This document shows positions 26,577 to 34,832 of a DNA stretch of 64,000 nucleotides, one piece after another. The position numbers and the translations under genes are program-made. Source of the stretch: Hoeflea_A sp965204935 (GTDB lineage: Bacteria; Pseudomonadota; Alphaproteobacteria; Rhizobiales; Rhizobiaceae); NCBI RefSeq assembly GCF_965204935.1, contig NZ_CBDBFO010000002.1; one strand, written 5' to 3'. The notes under the pieces are model-generated. The model ran no database searches and was not told where the DNA came from. It saw only the letters and a program-made list of their open reading frames with translations. The stretch's first letter is position 1; each line of letters opens with the position of its first letter.

Positions 26577-26637
26577 GAAGCGGAACCGCGCCCCGGGTGC
26601 AGATCCCGGCACCGAGGGCGCGGGCGACCACCGCTTC
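26577..26637 (-). other. Nested hairpin in the frcB 5' leader
   Basis: Within the 390-bp gap between frcB and its regulator, three coaxial perfect helices nest inside one another on the transcribed strand. These are a 7-bp outer helix (GAAGCGG/CCGCTTC, 26577-26583 with 26631-26637), an 8-bp middle helix (26586-26593 with 26616-26623) and a 5-bp inner helix (26596-26600 with 26609-26613). The structure lies downstream of the operator on the frcB side and would be transcribed in the frcB leader, about 180 bases before the ATG. It has no T-tract. The rest of the gap shows no gene. Confidence 0.6.
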
Positions 26638-26671
26638 GATGTCAATCACACACACAAAACGGAGTGTTGTC

Positions 26672-26700
26672 AATAAATAAATCCACTTGATTTATTTATT
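26672..26700. promoter_or_regulatory. ROK-type operator between frcB and frcR
   Basis: AATAAATAAATC, CACTT, GATTTATTTATT: a perfect 12-bp inverted repeat with a 5-bp spacer in the divergent promoter region. Long A/T-rich palindromes of this form are typical NagC/XylR/Mlc-class (ROK) operators. Its position suggests simultaneous control of frcBCAK and the regulator gene. Confidence 0.8.
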
Positions 26701-26791
26701 TTCTGTGTCAAATTCGAATGGGGCGGAGAAAACGTAATCTTGCGCGGATAAAATGTCGGGCGGACACCGGAAAACGCCTTGGAGGACATTG

Positions 26792-28024
26792 TTGAGCATG
26801 CAACCGCACAATCCGGCGCCGGAGGAGACGTCCCGGATCAAGGATCCGAGCGGCGGATCGAACCAGACACGTGTCAGGGCTCACAACGAAAGGCTGGTCA
26901 TGTCGCTGGTTCGCCGGCATGGCAGTCTGGCGAAAGCCGAAATCGCGCGCCGGACCGGGCTTTCGCCGCAGACGGTTTCGGTCATTATGCGCGCACTCGA
27001 AAATGACTCGCTTCTCATTCGCGGTGAGCCGGTGCGTGGTCGTGTTGGTCAGCCTTCGATTCCGATGGCGCTCAATCCCGACGCGGTCTTCTCGATCGGA
27101 CTGAAGATCGGACGGCGCAGCGCTGACCTGGTGCTTATGGACTTTGTCGGTGGCGTCCGCCGCCAGTTGCGCGAGACATTCGCCTATCCGCTTCCGGACC
27201 AGATCATGCAATTCGCCGAGACCGGCCTGAGGCAGTTTCGAACCGAACTTGACGAAGCCGCGAGAAGCCGCATCACCGGCATCGGTGTTGCATCACCCTT
27301 CGAACTTTGGAACTGGCTCGACCAGGTCGGCGCACCGTCAGAAGAGATGGATGCCTGGCGCGGATTTGACTTCACCGAAGCATTCGCACGCATAACCGAT
27401 CTGCCCGTGCTCGTACAAAATGATGCAACGGCAGCATGTGGTGCCGAACTTGTCTTCGGCCGCGGACGCGAGTTCACTGATTTTGCCTATTTTTACGTCG
27501 GCTCGTTTATAGGTGGCGGCCTTGTGTTGAATCACGCTGTTTTCACGGGCCGAACGGGCAATGCCGGTGCCTTCGGTCCGATACCGGTCCCCGGTCCTGA
27601 CGGAAAGCCGATGCAGCTCCTGAATCAGGCATCGATCTTCGTGCTGGAGAACCGATTAAAGGAGGCAGGGCTTGATCCTTCTCCGTTGTGGCTGAACCCG
27701 GACGACTGGCCCGATTTCGGGGATCTGCTTTCAGAATGGATCGTGGAAACCGCAAGGAACATAGCGATTGCATCCGTGGCGATCGCCGCGATCATCGACA
27801 CCGAGGCCGTGCTGATTGATGGCGGCTTCCCGAAGGATGTCCGCCGCCGGCTGGTGAATGACGTAAGGTCTGAATTCGACAAGCTCGACCGGCAGGGCAT
27901 CAAGGAGCCAAGAATAGTTGAGGCCGAGGTGGGTGCCGAAGCCCGTGGTATCGGTGGCGCCAGCCTGCCGATTTTCAACCGCTTCATGATCGATCAAAGC
28001 GTTCTGATCAACGAACCTGTCTGA
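26792..28024 (+). CDS. frcR: ROK-family transcriptional regulator (FrcR)
   Basis: This protein of about 410 residues has an N-terminal winged helix (LVRRHGSLAKAEIARRTGLSPQTVSVIMRAL) and a ROK sugar-kinase-like domain with an ND motif (LVQNDATAACGAE). The usual zinc-binding cysteines and the ATP-binding glycine motif of active ROK kinases are not apparent, as in ROK repressors. TTG at 26792 is preferred as the start because GGAGG lies exactly six bases upstream; ATG at 26798 is the alternative. Divergent from frcBCAK with a shared operator, it probably represses the importer in the absence of sugar. Confidence 0.88.
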   Translation: MSMQPHNPAPEETSRIKDPSGGSNQTRVRAHNERLVMSLVRRHGSLAKAEIARRTGLSPQTVSVIMRALENDSLLIRGEPVRGRVGQPSIPMALNPDAVFSIGLKIGRRSADLVLMDFVGGVRRQLRETFAYPLPDQIMQFAETGLRQFRTELDEAARSRITGIGVASPFELWNWLDQVGAPSEEMDAWRGFDFTEAFARITDLPVLVQNDATAACGAELVFGRGREFTDFAYFYVGSFIGGGLVLNHAVFTGRTGNAGAFGPIPVPGPDGKPMQLLNQASIFVLENRLKEAGLDPSPLWLNPDDWPDFGDLLSEWIVETARNIAIASVAIAAIIDTEAVLIDGGFPKDVRRRLVNDVRSEFDKLDRQGIKEPRIVEAEVGAEARGIGGASLPIFNRFMIDQSVLINEPV

Positions 28025-28043
28025 CTGACAATGCCGGCCAGCC

Positions 28044-28070
28044 AAAAGGGCCGGCTGATACCGGCCCCTT
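28044..28070. terminator. Possible bidirectional terminator between frcR and the EF-hand gene
   Basis: GGGCCGG, a six-base loop and CCGGCCC form a perfect 7-bp stem between the converging 3' ends of the ROK gene and the EF-hand gene. An AAAA run lies on one side and TT on the other. The tail is short, so termination strength is uncertain. Confidence 0.45.
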
Positions 28071-28104
28071 GGTAGTCGGGTGGATAGATCGTCCGGCTTC
28101 GGAT

Positions 28105-29103
28105 TCAGCTCTTCTGTTCCGGCTGGATCGGTTGCACGGGCTTGAGCTGTTTCGGAGCCGAGGCACGTTCGCTGCCCTTCCTGTGCTTGCGGTGTTCGGA
28201 GCGCTTGCCGTGGTATTTGCCACGCTTCGAGTCCGCCTTGGTGATGACGCCATCGCCATTTCGATCATGATCCCTGACGAAATCGATATTACCCGCTGTG
28301 TACTCCTCGAGCGTGATGCTCAGATCGCCATTCGTGTCGTAACGCTGGAAGCCGCGAACAATGGCTTCGTTGTTCATTTCCTGCCACACGGTCGCGAATT
28401 CCTCGAGGGAGACCGACTGGTTGTTATCGGCATCGGCATTGCCGAACAGAGTTGTGCGGACCTGGTCGAATTCAGCGCGGGTGATCTTGCCGTCCTTGTC
28501 GGTATCAAAACGATCCATCAAGCGTTGGGCACCGTGGCCGCCATGGCGCGATCCGGAACGTTTGGCCATCGACCTTTGGCCGCGCTGGTCCGGCTTGGCA
28601 CTGTCTTTGTTGGCGCCTGCGCGTTCGCCACGACCCGGACGGGTCAATTCACCATTGCCATCGCGGTCAAGCCGATTGAACATGGCGTCTGACGAGGCAT
28701 TGAACTCTTCAGCCGTCACGGTGCCATCTCCGTCGCTGTCAAGCCTTTGAAAGGCACGCACCATCGGATTGCGCGAATTCTCGACCCAGGCTGAACGGAA
28801 ATCGTCAAGCGTTATGACGCCATTCTCGCCGGCAAAGCTGTTGAAGCGCTCGACAATTACCGCTTCCACTTCTTCCTGGGTGATGACGCCGTCCTTGTTG
28901 ACGTCGTAGCGCTCGAACGCGCGCTGCATGCCGCGGTCCCCGCGCATCCCGCGCTGGCTGTGCTTACTGCCGGCATGCGCCATGCGTTTTTCCGCCGCCG
29001 GTTTGCGATCGGTGGACGCCGACTGTGCGAGCGCGGGCAATACGCTGGCGCCCATGAAGGTCGTGGCCAGCAGGGATACGGCGATTTTTTTCGTTCGGTT
29101 CAT
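28105..29103 (-). CDS. Secreted multi-EF-hand calcium-binding protein
   Basis: This 332-residue protein has a signal peptide (LLATTFMGASVLPALAQ). Seven EF-hand-like 12-residue loops can be read: DVNKDGVITQEE, DSDGDGTVTAEE, DRDGNGELT, DTDKDGKITRAE, DADNNQSVSLEE, DTNGDLSITLEE and DRNGDGVITKAD. An eighth degenerate copy contains ENGVITLDD. Lys/Arg/His-rich linkers separate them, and the C-terminal tail is basic and proline-rich. It is probably a periplasmic or extracellular calcium-binding protein. It is divergent from a two-component system 211 bp away, which may regulate it. Confidence 0.85.
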   Translation of the reverse strand: MNRTKKIAVSLLATTFMGASVLPALAQSASTDRKPAAEKRMAHAGSKHSQRGMRGDRGMQRAFERYDVNKDGVITQEEVEAVIVERFNSFAGENGVITLDDFRSAWVENSRNPMVRAFQRLDSDGDGTVTAEEFNASSDAMFNRLDRDGNGELTRPGRGERAGANKDSAKPDQRGQRSMAKRSGSRHGGHGAQRLMDRFDTDKDGKITRAEFDQVRTTLFGNADADNNQSVSLEEFATVWQEMNNEAIVRGFQRYDTNGDLSITLEEYTAGNIDFVRDHDRNGDGVITKADSKRGKYHGKRSEHRKHRKGSERASAPKQLKPVQPIQPEQKS

Positions 29104-29314
29104 CGCTCCTGTCCTTTCGGTTTTTGCTGCGATGAGAAGAAGCTAGTTCGCAGTTGTCGCAAAACTACGGTTCAAAAAACACGAATGTGTCACCAACTGT
29201 CGCCAGCCCTCTGCCTGATACAAATTGATACAATTTCAATTTCCTGAATGGACAATGAGCCGCTAACTCTTTGATTATCGGGGCAACGGCTCCGTTGATT
29301 TCAGGTCCGATCGT

Positions 29315-30043
29315 ATGAACGACACCAGTGCACATATTCTTGTTGTCGATGACCATCGCGATATTCGCGAGACGCTTGCGCGCTATCTCGTCAAGAACGG
29401 ATTGCGTGCGACCGTCGCCGACGGTGCGGCCCAGGCCCGCAAGATCCTTGCCGCTTCGTCCATCGACCTGGTTGTCCTTGATGTCATGATGCCGGGTGAG
29501 GACGGCTTGTCGCTTTGCCGCCACCTGGTGGAGAAGGGTGGCGCGCCCGTGATCCTGCTCACGGCGATGGCCGAGGACACGGATCGTGTCGTCGGACTGG
29601 AAATCGGCGCGGATGACTATGTCACAAAGCCCTTCAATCCGCGTGAACTGCTCGCGCGCATCCGCGCTGTCCTGCGCCGGACATCACTTGTTCCGAGGGA
29701 ACGTGATCCCGTTTCCAGTGACCGCCTGGCATTCGACAAATGGCTGCTCGATCTGTCGCAGCGGCATCTGGTAGGGGCGGACGACGTGATCGTGCCGCTC
29801 TCGACCGGCGAATTCCAGCTTTTGGTAGCCTTCCTCAAACGCCCGAAAATGGTGCTGTCACGCGATCAGCTTCTGGACCTGACAAGCGGGCGCACACCCA
29901 ATGTCTTTGACCGGTCCATCGATAATCAGGTCAGCCGGCTGCGCCGCAAGATCGAGACTGACCCCAAGAAGCCCGAATTGATCAAGACGGTCTGGGGCGG
30001 AGGCTACACCTTTACGGCGTCTGTGCGGGACCCGGACGCATGA
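29315..30043 (+). CDS. OmpR-family response regulator
   Basis: This 242-residue regulator has a receiver domain with acidic pocket D12/D13, phosphoacceptor D56 (VVLDVMMPG), T83 and K106 (YVTKPF). A winged-helix DNA-binding domain follows (LSTGEFQLLVAFLKRP, DRSIDNQVSRLRRKIE, IKTVWGGGYTF). Its stop overlaps the kinase ATG by 4 bp, so the pair is co-translated. Likely targets include the divergent EF-hand gene, but no operator could be identified by eye. Confidence 0.92.
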   Translation: MNDTSAHILVVDDHRDIRETLARYLVKNGLRATVADGAAQARKILAASSIDLVVLDVMMPGEDGLSLCRHLVEKGGAPVILLTAMAEDTDRVVGLEIGADDYVTKPFNPRELLARIRAVLRRTSLVPRERDPVSSDRLAFDKWLLDLSQRHLVGADDVIVPLSTGEFQLLVAFLKRPKMVLSRDQLLDLTSGRTPNVFDRSIDNQVSRLRRKIETDPKKPELIKTVWGGGYTFTASVRDPDA

Positions 30044-31446
30044 GCTGGAAACGCCTTAGCCTGATCCCGCGCAGCCTTGCCGGGCAGTTGATCGGACTGA
30101 TGCTTGCGGCCGTCGTGGTTTCGCAGGTCTTTACCCTGTGGCTTTTTACCGATGAACGGCGCGGCGCGTTGCTCGAACTGGCCGGTGGACGTGTGGTATC
30201 GCGCACGGCAGCGCTCGTCGAGTTGCTTGACGATACGCCGTCCGAACTGCACGAGCAGATACGCAGGGCCGCATCAAGTCCAGTGTCCTATTTCTGGATT
30301 TCCAGCAGGCCGGCCCTTTCCAAGAGTGGTACCAGTCGGACGGATCTGCGCATCCGCCGGGCGCTTGCCGAAACGATCGGCGAAGATCGGGCAGTACGGA
30401 CCCAGATCGGGCGCAACGTTGAAGTGCCGCGCTACCGCCATGCGCGCCCGCGGACCGAAACTGCCAAGCAGAAATCCGCGACGCGGCTTGTACCGCTGGT
30501 CGTTGCCATGTCGGTCCAGCTCGACAATGGCCGCTGGCTCAATATGGCATCGAGCCTCGACATGCAGCCCAGTTCGCTGCCGCGTCTCTTTGTTTCGATC
30601 TCCCTTATGGCCGTAGCTGTGATCCTTATCGTCGGTTTCACGGTACGGCGATTGACAAAGCCCCTGAGTAACCTGGCGGATGCTGCCGACCAGCTTGGCC
30701 GCGGCGCCGACGGCCTCAGCGTCGAGGAGGCGGGACCACAGGAGGTCAGGAGCGCAATCCATGCCTTTAACGTCATGCAGGAGCGTCTGACACGTTATGT
30801 CCAGGACCGGACGCGAATGCTGGCGGCGATCAGCCATGATCTGCGGACGCCGATAACCTCGCTGCGTATCCGTGCCGAATTCATCGAAGACGAGGAAAAC
30901 CGCAACCGGATCATCATGACGCTGGACGAGATGCAGCGCATGGTGGAGGCGACCCTTTCACTTGCCCGTGACGAGGCAAGACGCGAGGAGCAGAACCGTG
31001 TCGACCTCGGCGAGTTTCTTGATGCCATCGTTGCCGATTATCAGGACATGAATCAGCCGGTGCGGCTAAAAAGCGGTCCGGATCAAGGGGTGGAGCGCAT
31101 GGTCGTGGACTGCCGGCCGATTGCCATGAAGCGGGCCCTGCGCAATCTGATCGACAATGCCGTCAGATACGGCAATGAGGCGGAAATCGAATATCTTGCA
31201 GGTGAGAACAGTGTCGAGATAACGATATCCGACAGTGGACCCGGCATCCCCAGCGAGAGGCTGGACGAGGTTTTTGAACCGTTTCTGCGGCTTGAGGACT
31301 CGCGCAGCGGGGAAACCGGCGGCATCGGTCTGGGTCTCGCCATAGCCCGTTCCAACATCCATGCCCATGGCGGGACGCTGACCCTGCAGAACATGCAGGA
31401 AGGCGGTCTCAAGGCGACCGTCACTTTGCCGCGGGAGGCGGTCTAG
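30040..31446 (+). CDS. EnvZ-type sensor histidine kinase
   Basis: This 468-residue membrane kinase has TM1 at about residues 15-37, a periplasmic domain of roughly 150 residues rich in Arg/Ser, TM2 near 190-212 and HAMP. The HisKA phosphoacceptor is H266 in AAISHDLRTPITSLR. The HATPase domain has N-box RALRNLIDNAVRYG, SDSGPGIP and GGIGLGLAI. The periplasmic part has no domain I recognise; several basic clusters might sense anions, acidic polymers or cation status. Partner of the upstream response regulator. Confidence 0.92.
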   Translation: MSWKRLSLIPRSLAGQLIGLMLAAVVVSQVFTLWLFTDERRGALLELAGGRVVSRTAALVELLDDTPSELHEQIRRAASSPVSYFWISSRPALSKSGTSRTDLRIRRALAETIGEDRAVRTQIGRNVEVPRYRHARPRTETAKQKSATRLVPLVVAMSVQLDNGRWLNMASSLDMQPSSLPRLFVSISLMAVAVILIVGFTVRRLTKPLSNLADAADQLGRGADGLSVEEAGPQEVRSAIHAFNVMQERLTRYVQDRTRMLAAISHDLRTPITSLRIRAEFIEDEENRNRIIMTLDEMQRMVEATLSLARDEARREEQNRVDLGEFLDAIVADYQDMNQPVRLKSGPDQGVERMVVDCRPIAMKRALRNLIDNAVRYGNEAEIEYLAGENSVEITISDSGPGIPSERLDEVFEPFLRLEDSRSGETGGIGLGLAIARSNIHAHGGTLTLQNMQEGGLKATVTLPREAV

Positions 31447-31569
31447 ATCCATCATTGCGCCGACTGGATCTGAACTGGCCGGGATGTGTTGACACGTCGA
31501 ATTCGTCAGTCGAAGTTAAGCCGCTAATCAGGTGAATTGCAAAGGCTTTGATGCACCGCGCATTCGAGC

Positions 31570-32634
31570 ATGAAGGAGAGGCGTCAGGCCTGGTCTGTGA
31601 TCATGGACGTTGTTATTACAACCATCAACGAGCCGACGGCTGCGGTCCGGGCATTTGCCGAAAACGCCCAGGTTTCCCGTGTGATCCTGATTGGCGACAA
31701 GAAAACGCCGCACACGGAGAGCACGGACAGGGTGCGCTATGTCGGCGTCGAAGAGCAACGGGACCTGTTTCCTGTGCTCGCGGACAGTCTTCCGTTCAAT
31801 CACTATTGTCGCAAGATCATCGGATACCTGATAGCGGCGCAAGCTGGTGGCCGCTCCATATATGATACGGATGATGACAATTTACCTTATGAATTCTGGG
31901 ACCTGCCGGATTTCAGTGGTTTTGATCTGCTTTTGCGGAGCAGCAAGGACTGGATAAACATCTATGAACTCTTCACGGACAGGAAGGTTTGGCCCAGGGG
32001 CCTGCCGCTGGATCGCATCCGGGAGACCGGACAATACGAGACGGAGGCGGCAAGCAACCTGCAGATTGCCTTGATCCAGGGGCTCGCCGATATTGAGCCG
32101 GATGTCGACGCGGTTTACCGGCTCGTCATTGGGGAACATGTCAAGTTTGAGCAGAACCGGCGTTTTGCCGTTGACCGCTTTGTCTACAGCCCGTTCAACT
32201 CGCAAAATACCTACTGGAAAGCCGAATACCTGCCGCTGATGTACCTGCCGGCGACGCCTTCGATCAGATTTACGTATATCCTGCGCGGCTACGTCGCCCA
32301 GCGTCTTATCTGGGAGCAGGACGCACTGATCGGTTTTTGCAGCCCAACCGTCTACCAGGACCGCAATCCGCATGACTTCATGACGGATTTCCGGGACGAA
32401 ATCCCCATGTACGATCAATGCGACGCGGTCATCAGCTTTCTCAATAACGTGAGCCTCAAGGGCCATATGTCTGATGATCTTGTGACCGTATATGAGGGCT
32501 TGATCTCAATCGGCGTTTGCGGGAAATCTGAGATCGCCACACTGCACGCGTGGCTGGAGGCATGCGGCAGTATCGCGGCCGGCAAGCCGCCTGGCCAGAG
32601 ACCAATGTCGCCTCGTTCAGATGATTCGAACTAA
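31570..32634 (+). CDS. STELLO-type (DUF288) glycosyltransferase-like protein
   Basis: This protein of up to 354 residues begins VVITTINEPTAAVRAFAE and has IYDTDDDNLPYEFW, the acidic metal-binding motif of STELLO/DUF288 proteins. No signal peptide or membrane segment is seen. The start is uncertain: ATG 31570 gives the longest product, while ATG 31603 begins at the conserved MDVVITT. Its last 20 or so residues and its stop codon lie inside a transposon-like repeat fragment, so the original C-terminus was probably replaced. The GT11 gene follows directly. Together they suggest surface glycan modification. Confidence 0.75.
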   Translation: MKERRQAWSVIMDVVITTINEPTAAVRAFAENAQVSRVILIGDKKTPHTESTDRVRYVGVEEQRDLFPVLADSLPFNHYCRKIIGYLIAAQAGGRSIYDTDDDNLPYEFWDLPDFSGFDLLLRSSKDWINIYELFTDRKVWPRGLPLDRIRETGQYETEAASNLQIALIQGLADIEPDVDAVYRLVIGEHVKFEQNRRFAVDRFVYSPFNSQNTYWKAEYLPLMYLPATPSIRFTYILRGYVAQRLIWEQDALIGFCSPTVYQDRNPHDFMTDFRDEIPMYDQCDAVISFLNNVSLKGHMSDDLVTVYEGLISIGVCGKSEIATLHAWLEACGSIAAGKPPGQRPMSPRSDDSN

Positions 32635-32650
32635 GCCAGATACGCTCCAG
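32576..32650 (-). repeat. Truncated copy of the 305-bp MITE-like element at the gene junction
   Basis: Read on the minus strand from 32650, about 75 bp match the left end of the element at 60717-61021 with roughly 80-85 percent identity by eye. This includes GCGTATCTGGCTTAG and the following ATCAT(C/T)TGA(A/C)CGAGGCGA. Only this end is present. It supplies the last codons and stop of the STELLO-type gene and all sequence immediately before the GT11 start. Confidence 0.75.
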
Positions 32651-33514
32651 ATGGTTATCACGCGCATATTTGGCGGTCTCGGCAATCAGATGTTTCAGTA
32701 CGCTTGCGCTCGTGCGGTAGCGCTGCGGAACGGCAGTGAAGTGATGATTGACAAGCGTGGTTTCATCGCCGGACCGGGCCAGGTTCCCGGATTGCATCAT
32801 TTCAACATTGTTTCGAGCCCTCTGAACGCTCGCGCACTGCCTCCGGGCAAGCATCAACGCCTGCGTTACGCGATTTGGCGCGGGCTGAAACTGCCACCCA
32901 GAATTGTCCGCCAGCGTGGCCATGGTTTTGATCCAAAGATCACGGCGCTGGGCGGCAGTGTGTATCTGCACGGATACTGGCAGTCAGAACGCTACTTTGC
33001 TGATTTCGCCGATCATATTCGCCGGGAACTGACCGTAAGACATGCTCCGGACGAACGAAACGAGGGGCTGTTGCGGCAGATCGGCGAAGAGCCCTCGATA
33101 TCCCTGCACATCCGCCGCGGCGACTACGTCAGCAATCCGAAAGCCAACGCTTTTCACGGCACCTGTTCGCTCGATTATTATCGCCGGGCGGCGAAGCTGG
33201 TTGCGGATCAAACGGACAAAAAGCCGATCTTCTACGTGTTCTCCGACGAGCCGGACTGGGCGGCCGCCAATCTGAAGCTGCCGTTTGACATCCGGATTGT
33301 CGACCACAATGGACCCGAGCGAAACTATGAGGATATGCGCCTCATGTCTGCCTGCAAGCATCACGTCATCGCCAACAGTTCGTTTTCCTGGTGGGGTGCC
33401 TGGCTCAATCCGTCACAAGACAAGATCGTGGTTGCGCCGCAACGCTGGTTCGCGGATCCGGCCATGTCGAACCCGGACATTTTGCCGGACGAGTGGCAAA
33501 CGCTGGCAGACTGA
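32651..33514 (+). CDS. GT11 alpha-1,2-fucosyltransferase-like protein
   Basis: This protein of about 287 residues has the GT11 signature FGGLGNQMFQYACARA at its N-terminus, HIRRGDYVSN (donor-binding HxRRxDY motif), YVFSDEPDW, and ANSSFSWWGAWLN near the C-terminus. GT11 enzymes add fucose, or sometimes galactose, in alpha-1,2 linkage to glycans. ATG 32651 begins at the conserved MVITRIFGG; an in-frame ATG at 32621 lies within the repeat fragment. Neither has a ribosome site, so translation may depend on coupling with the upstream gene, whose stop is 16 bases before. Confidence 0.88.
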   Translation: MVITRIFGGLGNQMFQYACARAVALRNGSEVMIDKRGFIAGPGQVPGLHHFNIVSSPLNARALPPGKHQRLRYAIWRGLKLPPRIVRQRGHGFDPKITALGGSVYLHGYWQSERYFADFADHIRRELTVRHAPDERNEGLLRQIGEEPSISLHIRRGDYVSNPKANAFHGTCSLDYYRRAAKLVADQTDKKPIFYVFSDEPDWAAANLKLPFDIRIVDHNGPERNYEDMRLMSACKHHVIANSSFSWWGAWLNPSQDKIVVAPQRWFADPAMSNPDILPDEWQTLAD

Positions 33515-33529
33515 CGGCCGCCGGCACGT

Positions 33530-34303
33530 TTACTTTTCCACAAACGCCTTCTCGATCAGATAGCTGCCGAGCTGCGCGCGGGTGCCTTCGGTAAAGCCGC
33601 GGCTTTCAAAGTAGTTCCGCGTGTCTTCAAGCATCTGCGGGCCACCGCAGAGAATCACCCGATCGTTTTCCTTGTCGATCTGCGGCAGGCCGATATCGTC
33701 GAACAGCTGGCCGCTTTCCATGAGTTCGGTGATCCGGCCGTTGTTTTGGAACGGTTCACGCGTGACGGTCGGATAGTAGATCAACTTCTCACGCACCATC
33801 TCGCCAAGATATTCGTGCTCGGGAAGTTCGCCGGTGATGTAATCCTGATAGGCAAGATCCTTGATGAACCGGACGCCGTGCACCAGAACGATCTTCTCGA
33901 AGGCATCATAGACGGCCGGATCCTTGATGAGGCTGAGGAAAGGCGCAAGTCCTGTTCCCGTTCCAAGCAGATAGAGGTTCTTGCCAGGCAGCAAATGGTC
34001 GGTGACGAGCGTACCGGTCGGCTTGGTGCCGACAAGGACCGATTCACCTTCCCTCAGGTGCTGCAGCCGCGAGGTCAGCGGTCCGTCCGGAACCTTGATG
34101 CTGAAGAATTCGAGGGTCTCCTCGTGATTGGCGCTGGCCATGGAATAGGCCCGCATCAATGGCCGGCCCTCGACCTGCAGCCCGACCATCGTGAACTCGC
34201 CGTTGCGGAAACGAAAGCCTGAATCACGCGTGGTCTTGAAGCTGAACAGCGTGTCGTTCCAATGATGGACTGACAGAACAGTCTCCTCGTTGAAGCCTTT
34301 CAT
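33530..34303 (-). CDS. fpr: Ferredoxin--NADP reductase
   Basis: This 257-residue bacterial-type FNR has RAYSMAS (FAD binding), LLGTGTGLAPFLSLI (NADP domain), LVHGVRF and CGGPQML, and ends in VEK with a terminal lysine. It moves electrons between NADPH and ferredoxin or flavodoxin. The ATG at 34303 is chosen because GGAG lies five bases upstream; longer frames are possible but lack a site. Convergent with GT11, 15 bp apart. Confidence 0.92.
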   Translation of the reverse strand: MKGFNEETVLSVHHWNDTLFSFKTTRDSGFRFRNGEFTMVGLQVEGRPLMRAYSMASANHEETLEFFSIKVPDGPLTSRLQHLREGESVLVGTKPTGTLVTDHLLPGKNLYLLGTGTGLAPFLSLIKDPAVYDAFEKIVLVHGVRFIKDLAYQDYITGELPEHEYLGEMVREKLIYYPTVTREPFQNNGRITELMESGQLFDDIGLPQIDKENDRVILCGGPQMLEDTRNYFESRGFTEGTRAQLGSYLIEKAFVEK

Positions 34304-34564
34304 CTTTACTCCATCCATAGGTCCAGGCCGCTGGGCGACCGGTATTGGCCGGGTGGCATTCGTACTGAGCCGAAAGCGACATGTATCAGGTGTGCACGCG
34401 GAATGAAGCGTTGTTTGTTCCAAAATTTGTGTGTTTTGGAGATTGCGTTTCTATGCCGGCGGGCTGGCATTGGTGCGCTGCAGCACCGTGATTGGCTGCG
34501 CGGAAAGTGCGGTTGTCACGATCGCCTTGACAAAGCCGGTTCCGATTGGTCTTCTTTCTGCATT

Positions 34565-34665
34565 CACCAGGGGAGTCCCGGCAAGGGGCTGAGAGACTGC
34601 TGGCTTTCGCGGCGCAGTGACCCGTAGAACCTGATCCAGTTCATGCTGGCGTAGGGATGGTGCAG
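34565..34665 (+). ncRNA. TPP riboswitch (THI element)
   Basis: The conserved THI-box strings are present in order: CCAGGGGAGTCCCGG, GGGGCTGAGAG, TGACCCGTAGAACCTGATC and CAGTTCATGCTGGCGTAGGGA. The element precedes thiO by about 170 bp and should repress thiOSGE when thiamin pyrophosphate is bound. A possible promoter -35 (TTGACA, 34527-34532) lies just upstream, with only a poor -10. The rest of the 529-bp gap (34304-34832) shows no gene. Confidence 0.95.
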
Positions 34666-34832
34666 GCGTCGTGCGGTTGTCGATCAGCGACCATTTGCGG
34701 CGCAACCCCCATACCTATTCAAGGCACAACCGGATCCGCGTCGGACAAGACGATGGAGGCCGAATTGCTTGTACTTACACTGCTCCCGCGCAGCTTCCCG
34801 GATGTTGATCCATCAAAGGCCGGAGACGGAAC

